Source: Malurus cyaneus samueli | Lineage: Eukaryota > Chordata > Aves > Passeriformes > Maluridae | Assembly: GCA_009741485.1 (NCBI GenBank) | Contig: CM019217.1 | Coordinates: 46,493,814-46,557,813 of the forward strand | Direction of reading: 5' to 3' | Length of the DNA stretch: 64,000 bases | Part shown: positions 49,277 to 61,334 of the stretch, one piece after another | How positions within the stretch are numbered: the first letter of the stretch is position 1 | How the letters are laid out: every line of letters starts with the position of its first letter | Program-made: the position numbers and the translations under genes | The notes under the pieces: generated by a model | What the model saw: the letters and a program-made list of their open reading frames with translations, nothing else | What the model was told of the DNA's origin: nothing | Database searches by the model: none

Positions 49277-52200
49277 TAAAAAAGTGGTGGCCGTGCCCAG
49301 AAAAGAATCAAACAAAAATGATGCTATATCTTCTGAAAGAGAGGCAGCTTTGCTTAATTAAGGGAAAAGATGCAGCAGATTCTAAAGGCTTTTTCACTGC
49401 AGCCATATACCTTGAGGGCTGTGCTAATAGGCCTAACAAAGCTTTAATGAACAGGATCCGGACCACGGATCTTCAGGTGACCCCACTGGAGATGAGAATC
49501 CCAGCACACTACCTATTTTCTCTGTGTAGTCTGTAAAGAGTTACAGACAATTATTCATCGGATGTTTTTCAGCAGCTGTTTCCGACTGAGCCTGCCATAC
49601 ACTTTTCTCTGAGCATGCAGACTGCCAGCAGAAACCAATTTAGAGGTAGATATGAGCATGATCAGATGAGTCCTGAAATATTTGCCATATTTGTCTTCCA
49701 GATGAGAATGGGCAATAAGTCCAAAGAGAAATAGGTTGGTTGTTGCCTGTAAAAGTACCCTTCCATGCCTCCCAGGAAGCTATGTCAACTTCCACAGCTG
49801 TACTACCTGGTCTATTTTCTAGGGTATGGAACATAAACGTCATTCACTTCTAAGTGGATATTCAAGTTTTACTACAGTGAAAGACTGCCTAATGCCTGGA
49901 TTTTTGAAAATAGCATTTAGAGGTCAGCTATAACTACCTGGCATATAGCAGGCATGTCACATGCCAGAAGCTGATGATGAAGGTGCTCAGGTCAGGGGTG
50001 TGTCTTGTTGCACCCTGTTTGTAGTTGACCAAAACAAGCCAATAAAAGTTAACTATGTTAATTTTTATAGCTCTTTCTATTAGCTGAATGCAGACTTTAT
50101 CATTCAGGAGAAAGGCAGTATCATGATAGATGGAAACCAAACATTAAGCCCAGACAGCACAAACAAAAGCCAAGCATAGGTCACTGGACAATCAAATCAA
50201 GCAACAAAAATAGTTTAGGAGCAATTGGGGGCATAGTTCAACACACAGAACAAGATCATTGGTTTGTAGAAAATAGAATATTCTTTTGGATTTTACTGAT
50301 CAATTTTTTTTTCCCAGAAGAAAGAATTGAGTCTTTTGAAACCTGTCAACAAGACATTCCTTGTCACATTTTCTAGAGGGAGGAGAAGAACTATCACAAC
50401 CTTTGTGGTAGGTCACTCTGTTATCATCATTATCTGATGGGGTAGAATAATCCTGTTACACAATGGTGTAGGTTATAATCCCCCTGCCAAGAATCTAGTG
50501 CAGAAAAAATGAGTCAATATACAAAGCAGAACAAATCAGCAGAAAAACTAGGCCCAAACCATGTCACAGAAAATGGTTGTAAACCAAGGCATGCTTATGT
50601 CTGATGAGATAGATGTTCTTGGCATTGATTTGTTGGAAGATTTCCCTACGTGTCAGTATTCAACCAAGCACTTTGGAATAGTGCTAGGAATTTATATCCT
50701 GGGCATGCCATCTTTTAGACAAAATAAAATCAATGTCGCAGCTAGTCAGGATTTTTTACTGCTTGTTCCAAAATAACATTACTTTATCTCTGGTCTTCAC
50801 AGATTCCAGATCCTGTAATAACTCATTTCCTCCTGCAGTTTCACTTAGATGTTCAAATCTACATTATGGTCCAGTCACATTGCATATAAAAAAGTGATTA
50901 CAAACTACCACTGTTCTTGGGGCACTGCATTGCTGTATAGTATCACTGAATTTGAAAGTATTTGTATTCTGTGATAAATACACAAAGAAAGGCACATAAT
51001 ATACAATGTGGCCACTAAAAGTATGTTCTTGTAAAACATTCATCTACAAAACCTTGTTAAAAGTATATTTTGATTTAATTAGTCTGTTTAAGTGGTCCAT
51101 ACTTATGAAAAGATCAAGTTTATCGGGCATGGGCTAAAACCAGTTTATTTAGAAGAAAAAAAAGACTATTACCAGTATCATATTCTAGCGAATGAAGATA
51201 AAACCCCAACTGGATCATAACCTAGAACTGCTAATGTAAGAGGGTGCCACATTTAGTAAGTCTAACCAGACATTTGCAGGAATGAACTGAAATTATTGTC
51301 TTTTAACTTGAAAATAAAGGAAGAGAAGGGGAAGGCCTATCATTGAACAGAGCAAGCTGTTCTGGAAAAGGGGAGAAAGAGAAAACTTTCTGATGCTGAT
51401 GCCAGCTATACCAGATGCATTTGGCAGTTACACATGGTCCCATTTACACATGTGCTTGTGCATATGTTCAGTTGTTTTGACCAAAAAGTTGCTTAAAAGT
51501 CAAAGATATGCCCAGTGAGTGTAGCAGAAAATAAATTGTGGGGATTTTTGTACTGTTATATTATTATCCAAACCAGATTGTGCTATAAATTTAATTCTAA
51601 ACTCCTAATCTCTGGAAAGTTCACTTAAATAAAATTTTGTCCTGAATTTGTGTGGAATCTAGTGTGTCTAGGTTTGTGCCCCCTCCAGTCTGTCAACAAT
51701 TGAGAGATATCAGAAGTAAGACATTTCGGTGCAAGTTTTAACATAAATTGTATTCTAGGTGATACTGGCTTGTCTGGAAAGCTGTTTTAAGACACATTTA
51801 AAAATATGGATAATGAACCTGCAGTTTACTAAATCTGTGGGGAATTTTCCACTCATGTCTTGTGATACCAAATTTGCATCCTGTAATGGAAGGAATCTTA
51901 GACATTCAAAATCCATGCAACTTTCATCCCTTTGTAATTGATTTGAAACAAACCCTCAACAATGTAGCATATATTGTGCAGTTTCCAGTTAGAGACTTTG
52001 AAGTAAAATACAGATGCCCACACAGATAAACAGACATTGTTTCTTTCTTGTCTCTCAAGCCCACCCTGAACAGCAGCCTCCCCTGAATAATTTTAGTCAT
52101 GCAAACAGGACTGGGTGGCAGACCCAAATCTATTTCCACATCCAGCTCCTTCCCTTCTGCTTCAGCATGCTCCTCATGGCCTCTAATAAAAATTCTACTA

Positions 52201-52786
52201 TTTGAAGACATATGTACTTTTCATTCAAAAGTAATAAAGTGAATTCCAACCATTCTAATAACACACTGAGAGACACAAAATAAAAAACACAGAAAAAAAA
52301 ATACACCAAACTGCCAAAAACATGAAACTCAAACCAAACCAAGAAAGCACGTGCCTTAAGATAGGTTTCTAATCCTGGAAGAATCTGCCTTTTATTGCCA
52401 AATTTATCAGTCAAATTTTGTTTCCTTCAAACTAATTCTCAATCTGTTATAACTATTGTTCTTCTCTGTTTTTTCTAAGATGCATCTCCCCAGTCATAAT
52501 GAGTAAGTGATCCTACCACAGTGAGAAACTGCAAGAAGAGGATTTGGCAAAGGAAATAAATAACCCTAAATAAGAGCAAAAAAATCCCACTGCATGAATG
52601 CAGAATTCTATTTACATCACTGGCATTTTTGAAGGCTGAAGTTTTTCATGGGCATTACCACATGCTAGAGAAGAGAAGACACTCATGGGCATTTTAAAGA
52701 AAGGTGGGAATTTGTCTTTAGAAAGTTTTCATATGTTTGTGGAAACTCACAAGCTACCCCACAATTTTCCAGCATCTGTGATTTCC
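49277..52786. other. Unique non-coding DNA
   Basis: No gene is supportable. Frames at 49318-49536, 50561-50776, 51924-52211 and 52130-52414 (68-95 codons) show no known domain, and opposite-strand frames overlap. Confidence 0.65.
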
Positions 52787-52868
52787 TTTTTTTTTTTTTT
52801 TTTTAAAATTCTTTTTTTCCCCCCCTTTTTTCCCCTCCCTTGTTGTTGTTGTTGGTGTTGTTGTTGTA
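52787..52868. repeat. Compound low-complexity tract: T18, C-run, (TTG)n
   Basis: T18 (52787-52804) is followed by pyrimidine runs including C7 (about 52819-52825) and then about nine TTG triplets with one GGT interruption (52840-52868). The plus-strand frame reading Phe/Pro/Cys runs through here is an artefact of this simple sequence. Confidence 0.93.
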
Positions 52869-55209
52869 GTTAACATATGGAACTGTCACTTCACAACATG
52901 CCCTTACATTACTATGAAAAGCATATTTCTTGTCTCTAATCCTCTGTGTCAGCCAGAGAGAAATGTATTTTAAAACTTATGTGGTTTTTGTGTATTTAAA
53001 GGGATAGCCTGAGTTTCCTGTAGTTCCTTAAACTTGAGGCCTCCTCACCAATTAAATAAAAATGGCTGGCAAGCATTTTTTTTGGCTGCAACAGCTCCCA
53101 TGTCTGGTGCTTAAAACCCAGCTAACCTCATGACTAAAAGAATAAATGAACACTAAGTTAAACGTGTCAAGGCTTTTGGACACAAACATCAGTATCAAAA
53201 GCCCAGAAGTGTGGAAGAAAGAAGTGTGGTGAAAAGAAAAGATCCTGTTCTGTGATTTCAGAATATTTTATGGTATAGGGCAGAACCAGCCTTCCTGTGA
53301 CTCCACCATATTGTGTTTAGGTTATGCTTGAGTAATTTACAGTATAATCATATTACAGAAATGAATTTGGATATGAAATATGAAGGGTGAAAATTTTCCA
53401 GGTGGAAGGTATTACTGATGCCAATATGCATTACAAACACTAAGGAAATCTTCCACTTACCAACTAATATTTATAACCAGCATTGTTTTGTAAAATTATC
53501 TTCTTTGAATTCATTACAGACCTCTGAAGATCTCTGCAATTATGGTTTGCACAAAAAACAAACATTTTTCCTGAAATCACAGTAAATCCAAAGGCACACA
53601 GAGCTTGCTAGCACTATATTGCAAATACACATAAAATAAGGGAATTTTCAGTGGTATTTCTTCAAAGTGCCTCCAGCTCCTTCAAAATTTTCAATGAAAT
53701 TATCAACAACCTGTCCTGTAAACACGCTTCTCAGCAAATATGAATATATTGGAAAAAATCAGGGTTCTCCCATGGTTCTTTTCCACTTGCAGGACACCAC
53801 GCAGGGAGAAACAGCTAAGCTATTTTAAAGCATCAGATTGCAAATGTTATTTGGGTGCAGACACTTTGCCTTATTTTCCTGCTCACATGCTGCTTACCCA
53901 CATCATTACCAAGACAACATACAGATAGCCATTAACAGCACAACACATTAAAAAAAAAGTGGAAATTAAAAATAATCTGCACAGAGACCTTGTCCACTCA
54001 TTACATAGTTTTCCATGCTGACATTGAAGCTTATCGTTCTGAAACAAATGAAGAATCCTTATTTCCATTCCTTTGAAAGTTTCAAACTGGAACTCTGAAT
54101 AACTTACGGGGAACTGTACAAAGAATTCCAGTGAAATGATTGGGCACAACAAGGTTGAACATGTGCAGCATTATTTGCAGGCTCTTCTAAGTCACTAGCT
54201 CATAATGAGTCATCTTCATTATACCCAGAGAAATGCTATTGCTAGCAGAGTTTTGAAAGCACCTACAAGAATTCATTTTTGCCATTCAGGCTTAACATGT
54301 ATAGCTCAGTCTTTGAACACACTGGGATGTTTATATAGCTGCACACATAATATTCTGAGACAAGGTAAATCCCCACTTTTCTTTCTTGTCTTTCAGGTAT
54401 TTTCAGTGGTTTCTTTGTGTTTGTCCCTCTATTTGAATTTTGCAATCCTAATTCTCAAAACCAGCTGAAGAGTAAACAGAGGCTTTTGTGATGTGGAAAA
54501 GAAAAAGGCAGATGAACAATAAATAGCATATAATGCAAGCTTCTTTTGCATTTCTTCATTTAAATGAAATAAATTTAGAGTGACAGCTTTCCTCAGAAAA
54601 AAAAGGAAACACTGAGAAAAAAAAATGTGCAACATGAAATTATTTTAACTTGCTAAGAAGAGACATTCTATGTTTTTGATATGTACTCAAAATCCTTTGT
54701 CAGGATTTTCTGTAATTTTTTGATCAGTGTCTGTTGGAATTATCTGAATATTTTCAGTCAACAGCTGTCAAAAAGACATCCTGATGGGTCCCATATCTGT
54801 CACTGCAGCCCATTCTGCAGACACTGTTTGTCCAACTTCTCCTGAGCTCTCTGTAACTGAAAATGGTATCACTTAGCCCTTGTACTTTCTTTCTGCTTCT
54901 CTCTAGATGGCAGCATTTGCCTTAAGGACTTCCCTCTAGATAAGCTCGTCTCACACAGGAGTAACAATAAGTATTTAAAAAAAAAAATTACTGCCAGGAA
55001 CCAGAAATACTTAGTCATTAGTTTTGGTTCAATTTTCACACTTTTCACTGTTTTGGGTTCAGGGCTTTTTTTCAGGGTTTGTTTTTGTTTTGTTTTGTTT
55101 TGTTTTTTTAATGAATATTTATAACTCTTTACACTGAAAACTGAAGTGGGCAATAAGATTCAGTTAAGAAACATAATCTACATTGTCAGGGTGTAATAAT
55201 CACTGCATA
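52869..55209. other. Unique non-coding DNA
   Basis: No gene is supportable; frames at 53740-53928, 53883-54152 and 54205-54635 overlap in opposite directions. A (TTTTG)n tract at 55078-55109 precedes the CR1 copy. Confidence 0.65.
55078..55109. repeat. (TTTTG)n microsatellite
   Basis: About five copies of a T-rich GTTTT pentamer end in T7. Confidence 0.9.
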
Positions 55210-55690
55210 ACCAGCCTGGGTCCTACAGTTTAAAAAGGATGTCACTGTGCTCGAATATATCCAGAGGAGAGGAACAAAGCTGGACTAGAAGACATGTCCT
55301 GTGGAGGGGCAACTAAGGATTTTGGGTTTGTCCAGTTTGGAGAAAAATAGGCTGAGGTGTGACCTTGTTGCTCTCTGCAGCTTGCTAAGGGGGAGTGGAG
55401 GGAAAGTTGCTGAATTCTTCTCCCTGGGATCCAGTGACAGGACACATGGGAACGGCGCAAAGCAGCATCAGGGGAGGTTTAGTCTGGACATTAGGAGACA
55501 TTGCTGAGAAGTTGGTCAAACACTGAAAGAGGATTCCTAGAAAGGTGGCTGAAGCCTCAAGCCAGTCAGTGTTTAAAGGAAATTTGGACAATGCCCTTAA
55601 TAATCAGCCCTCAGGTGGCAAGATTGGACTCACAGGTCCCTTCCAACATTCTATTCTGTCTGTTCCACTCTATTCCATTCATTCATTTCT
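55210..55690 (+). mobile_element. CR1 LINE 3' fragment, second family
   Basis: This is the longest transposon copy in the window (about 480 bp). Landmarks appear in order: AGGATGTCACTGTGCTCGAA, ATCCAGAGGAGAGGAACAAA, TTTGGGTTTGTCCAGTTTGG, GACCTTGTTGCTCTCTGCAG, CTTCTCCCTGGGATCCAGTG, AGGGGAGGTTTAGTCTGGAC, GGTCAAACACTGAAAGAGG, TTTGGACAATGCCCTTAATA and GGTCCCTTCCAACATTCTAT. The 3' tail is degenerate ATTCT-type pentamers (55648-55690), not the ATGATTCT octamer of the 28.5-kb copy, so it belongs to another CR1 family. Compared with the remembered consensus it has small deletions before GGTCAAACAC (about five bases) and in the last 80 bases (about 20 and about 10). It starts 5' truncated. The short frames over it on both strands, including 55301-55507, 55385-55591 and 55501-55776, have no function. 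Confidence 0.92.
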
Positions 55691-58600
55691 TGACTGACAT
55701 ATTCCTTCTCTCTATATTCCACTATCCAACATATTCCTGGTGCTTGCTCTTTATTACCAACAGCTATACATTTTGACACACCTTACTGGACCCTTATTTG
55801 TCCTTAAAATAATTCATTACTAGATCCCTTATTTCTACAAAACAGGTACCCTGAAAACTGCATGATTTTTTATCTGTAAGAGTATGAAGTTGTGATATCT
55901 CCAGCCTTCATTAAATGAAATAAATGAGAATTAACTGAAACAGGAAAAATCTAATTTATGATTGGTGCGTTCTTTTTCAACTAAACGTTTTCAATTAAAA
56001 AAAAAAGGACACGTATTTTATTAGGTGTATGCAACATATGATCTTGTTTACTTTCAAGCAGGTCATACTTGCATTATACATCTCTCAAGTAAATTTATTC
56101 CTCTGTAGTCTTCTCTGAAAATATACATTGCTATCATAATTAATCTGCTTCTTTAGTGCATCACTACATGTACTCACAGTAGTAAAAGTGTGCTATCAGC
56201 TGTGGTGGTTTTTTAGTGGACATCTATAACTCATTCCCTATTTACCACCTATTACAATGCACAGCCATTTCAACAATGTGCCCATTTTTTCTAACCGGAC
56301 CCTCAGTCAGGCTTTCACTGCCAGCTCTGTCTCTATTCCGAATCTCACACAAAATATTTTTTTTTCCTTAAATGAGCCCCATCTTCATTTTTCTCATGCT
56401 ACCACCTCTCCTTCCCCCAGTTTGCATTTGCCAGTTAGTGTTTGACCTAGACTGGCAAGCTGAGCCTGTGGGTCCTTGGCTGTCACAGCCACAGCATTTC
56501 TCTGGATGGGATGTGCCTGCTAAAGTTCCGCGGGCCAGTCTCCACTTGAATAACATCTTGAAAGGTTGCAGTGTAAGAGGAGATGTTGGCATTTCACTAC
56601 TTTTTATTAGCAAGTGAGAATAGGAAGAATACATTAAAATAAAAAACCCCAATCCCTAAATACACAGTACAAATGGGCCAAGTGTTAACTCAGCTAGCAA
56701 AAAATGTTAAAGTAAAAGCATAAAAATTTAATGCTCTAGCAGTTTGATCCAGTCTCCCTATTTCATCTGCTTATCTCAGCCTCATCTGATGAATGCCTAG
56801 CCATTCAAGAATTTATTTTCTTCTCTCTCAGGAGAAACTTCTGTAATTATTTTTAAAAATAGTGTTGTGGAGACGTGGTGGCCAAATGCCTATTGATCAT
56901 GTGGAAAGACACATTCTTCTTCTGACTTCAAAGGACACAGTGCTGTCCAAGGAACTAAAACTGGCAGCCAGAATACCAGGGATGTAATAGATAGGGGTAA
57001 GGACAGGAAGACTGTATCCCAGAGAGCAGAAAAGAAACGATCCTCTTCAAACTCTTCATTTAAATTACAGCAAAGGTACAAAGCCATTGCAAGGTGCCAG
57101 ACTTGCTGGAATATCTTTTGAAGATAATAAGAATGATTTGAATAAATAGGCTATAAATATACTTGACAAAACCATCTATAAAGTTACAAAAGCAGCAGTT
57201 CTTTCTAGGATTGATAGAAATGCAGAGGTCATGTTTAATTTAATAACTGGACAATCTGTGGGCATTAAAACAAATGGCATACTCCAGATACACACTCAAA
57301 GGGAGCGGAAAAAGTCATCATATTGAAATCAGATGCCATGTGCACACACATAATTTCTTCCTGTACTGTACCTCCTGTCCTGTCCTGTTCTTTCCAGCTT
57401 TAGAAAGCTGTTTCTGTTTCTTCTCCCACAGTTGATGTGATCCAGTTAAATCCAAGCTTTGGAGACACTTGCATGAAACATCAGTGATTACTTGATTTCT
57501 CAGCATATAAATCTAACTACAAAACTTACTATGCAGAACTCTGTTATGAGGTAACTTTTCCTATGCAGCATTCCTGCCTCAGCCGCTATCTGCCCTGAGA
57601 GCTGCATTAACAGAACACTGTCAAAGCTGATCTCCATATAACATATTAAGAAATTGCTTTCCCAGAACAAACTGATAAAGCAACAAAAATATTAGACAGG
57701 GCTTTTCATGAGCAGCTCCAATGTAAATTCCACTCCACGCAGCTCTTAACTTCTAAAAAATTAAGGCCACAAATAGCTTCTGTTTGCTACAACCTGTTTA
57801 GAGAGGATGCTCTCCCTAACTTGCCACTCTGCCAGCTTTCCCAAACCCTTCTCTGTTTCTCTGGACTTTGTCCAGCATTTCTATAGCAAGCAAGAGTTCC
57901 TAGTCCCCCTTTTCTCCATTTCCCCTGCCTCCTGCAGCACAGGTGATCTGCAGGAGTGAGCAGAAGGGGTCTGTCCACAGGGCACAAGGCAACCATGGCA
58001 GCAGTGGCAGCACTTGTCAAGCAGCTTTCCTGGTTCTTAGAGGCTGAACAAACCTGGACAATCACACAACAAAAGCAGTTGATCTGACTAAGCACTCTCT
58101 TATCCCACGTCTGTGCTGCCACCTCTTCTCACAGCGTGGAAGACACAGTCAGGCCATTGCCTTAAATATACCCCACTGTTGCATTTCAATTGGTCCATAA
58201 CTAAGCAAATGTACTGATTTATGTGTTTTGGCTTTACTTTTGCCTGGTAAATCTGCTCAGTCTGAGCTGAGAGTAGTCTTAGATTATCTCACATTCATCT
58301 CGTAAATTTCTGTCACCAAAAAGAAACCCCAAAAGCTGAGCTTCTGTGGACACAGCCAGCTACCCATGTAAATACACAAACCCACATAATATCTGGTGTC
58401 TTCTCTTCAGATGTTTAATTGCTGAAACCCTACCCTGGTGTATGTCAGAAAAGACTGTCAGCAGGAACTCTGATAAAGGCTTTACATATTAGTGAGGTTA
58501 TATTACTGCACACACAGTAGCCTTGCTGGCTTACTAAAGAAAATGTTGCAACGTGGTATTTTTAATAGTATCACCTATCACTGGATGGAAATGTTGGTAA

Positions 58601-61285
58601 ACAATTTTGGGACCCAGTGCCAAATTTGGCATCAGTTTACTTTGGTATCAAAGGGAACATATATTATACCTCCAGGTGAGTAAATCTGAATGTACTAGAT
58701 TTTAATGTCTGTAAATTGTGTGGTTCTGTTAACTAAAAAATAACCAACATAAGCACGAATTCAGAAAACAGGAAGAACATTAGCCAAACTAATTCACATA
58801 TACAATAGTTGTCTTACTAAGCTTCGAATTTCCTGACCTCCTTCACTAAAAGAAAAGCTCTATTTCAAAGTCATTACAACAGAGAATCAGTCCATATCTT
58901 GCTTTACTATGTTGATTTTTTCAAAAACCTGAAAACGGTGTTTTGCATTGCTTTATAATTTTGCTTGCCACTTCTTCCAAGACCTCTAACTGTGCAAATA
59001 TTTTTTATATAAATATACAATTGTTGTTCAATACTACCCTTATCATTTACATGAAACTGATGATCTTTGTATGCAGTTGAATAATATATGCATGTACATA
59101 AAGAAAAAAAAAGAAGAAACTCCAAGTAACATTTTTGCTCTTACACAGTTCAAATAAAACAGCCACCCATCCCCTGGAATGTTTGATACTGCACTAGAGT
59201 TGAAGACTGAGAATGGAACTTGTAAAGTAGCCACCTTATAAGTGATCTTAAAATCCACATTTGTTTGTGCAACTTGATACACAGGATTCCAGTTAACAGA
59301 CGAGTTAACATATGTCACAGGCAGATGCAAGTTTAACACTCTGTGATCTTTACCAGATGCTCTGAACTGGCTCTGGTCTTGGACCTGTGACAGTTTTGCC
59401 TATCCACTTTCAGATGTCACCAGCCTCTGCTAGCAATTAAGTGATTCTCTTTCCTTGAAAATGTATGATTTTTACACACTGTTTAAATGACTGACCTTGG
59501 CATATCAAGAACCCATCCCCCATCACATCATTTCTTGGCTGAAAAAGAACTAATAAGTATATGTGAAATGGCTATTTGGCTCTCAGGCTATTTAACTGTG
59601 TATTAATTAATTTATATATTAAATACATATTTTTAAAATTTTCTTTAGAGAATAACATGGAAAAAAATTCCTTGGCCTTAACAGACTGCAAACACAGAGC
59701 TGGGTTGTTTCCTATTTGATGCTTTTCTTTATTATTAATAAATACTCCTGGTTTCTTCTGTATATTTCTCTTACAATACTTAGAGCAACACACTTTTATA
59801 TGTTCCTTAAGGCTAAAGAGGTTTTCTTCGTTTCTCCTCCCTACTTTTCACTTCCAGAAATTAAAAAAAAAAACAACCATCAATTACTTCTTGATTGTCA
59901 TAGAAAGAATTTACTGCTTCTCAGCAGACTCCTTTCTTCTCCTTTGAAAAAATGCAGGGAACAGGGAACGTAGTGTGGAAAAAATGGAACATATGATTAC
60001 TCAAAAACAAGAGCTTGCTAATAAGTGCAGTGATCAAGTGATATCGAAATCACAGAAGTGGAATAAGAATTAGACAGATAAACACTAATGTCATGTCCCA
60101 CATCAATGGACACTTAGTTAGAGAGTACAAATATCAAGAAGGCAGAAGAGTTTGTTTATAGGACCCTGAAGTTTTAAAACACATCTTGGGATTGTCTGGT
60201 ATATGCCCCAATAATTTCCATATCCTGAATCTCTTGAGTTTTAAAAACTGCATTTTGATAGCTTGATCCAGGAGTTATTCACGGTAAGTTGAGAACTCTG
60301 AAGCTCTGCAAAAGCCTATAGCTGTGTTTCTGCCAGTAAAAATATAATGTAGAGACCCCACCTGGCTCAATCCATTGTTTTCCGACCCCCTCCCCCATTT
60401 CTCCAACGTGCTTCTTGCTCATCTTTGCCCTGGGACATTACACAGCAGACTGATCTATGATTTTATAGATGCTTTTATCCATTAATGCTTTATATCCATT
60501 AATAGCCTATGCCAGAAATACTTCAGCTCTTCCTGGAGCTAAGACACAAGGCTGTCAAGACAATGCCCTGGCTGCTCATGTGCTCCCAGGACAGTAGGTG
60601 TTCTACCAGCATTCCCAAAGGCAGCAGCTGCACAGCTCTGGAATGGCACTGGCCTTGTCAATGGCCTCTCATCTCCATCACACAGTATTTCAGTGTGGGC
60701 CCAGACAGATCAATCTGCTACTGAAAAAGCTCCCAGGAATGTCGCAGTGTAGTTTTGCATAGCAGACAGTAGAACCAACAAAACTATAAGAGACGATATC
60801 ATCCCCATCCCCAAAATTGTTATACAAATGTTGTTGTTTACAGATGATAAAAGAGAGGATTGATTCTCCTTAAGGGAACACAACTTCAATTCCTTTACCC
60901 ACAAATACCAAGAGAAGGAGGCCTGTGTTGTCCATATCCCAGCAATCCCTTGGGCTTTGTGGGAAAGAGGAGGATTGATGTGCTCCTTGCTAACATGAGC
61001 AAGTGATTCTGAAGGTCACTTTTGCAAGCTGAGCTCTGCCCTGATGTGGTTTTTGGGGTCTTCCTGACACATAACCATTCCCCAAGATCCACATTGGCTC
61101 CAAGCAATTGAGAACCACCTACTCTAGTAGTAAAAATGTACAGAAATCAACAGCAGACTGAAATGTCCTTCCATGGTTCATTCAGCTGAGCTACTATTTT
61201 ACGTTTAAGGGTTTTCATTAAAATATTAATGAATTTTACAGGTTGTCAGGCCATCACCTTCTGGTAACCACGTAGCATGCTGCCC
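55691..61285. other. Unique non-coding DNA
   Basis: No gene is supportable over about 5.6 kb. GC-richer patches occur at about 56400-56560, 57780-58140 and 60500-60720; in each, both strands open up for 60-110 codons without a known domain, including the 111-codon minus frame 57787-58122. No repeat family is recognised in them. Confidence 0.6.
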
Positions 61286-61334
61286 AAGTCCATATTCCCT
61301 TCAGGGAATTCCCCCTTCAGGGAAATATGGACTT
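61286..61334. repeat. Inverted repeat / hairpin with nested direct repeat
   Basis: Left arm AAGTCCATATTCCC (61286-61299) and right arm GGGAAATATGGACTT (61320-61334) pair over 14 bp with one bulged A. The loop holds two copies of the CCCTTCAGGGA-type word, and GGGAATTCCC is itself palindromic. Predicted single-strand DNA or RNA would fold strongly. It could be a small MITE-like footprint or a template-switch inversion. Confidence 0.85.

Noticed and set aside
52685..52873. Plus-strand frame ending in Phe, Pro and Cys runs
   Set aside because: Created by the T18, C-run and (TTG)n low-complexity tract.
55301..55776. Frames across the CR1 copy
   Set aside because: They overlap a 5'-truncated 3' CR1 fragment and show no reverse-transcriptase or endonuclease motif.
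57787..58122. 111-codon minus-strand frame with many Cys, Ala and Arg
   Set aside because: Explained by a locally GC-richer patch with fewer stops; no known domain and no adjacent splice-framed exon.
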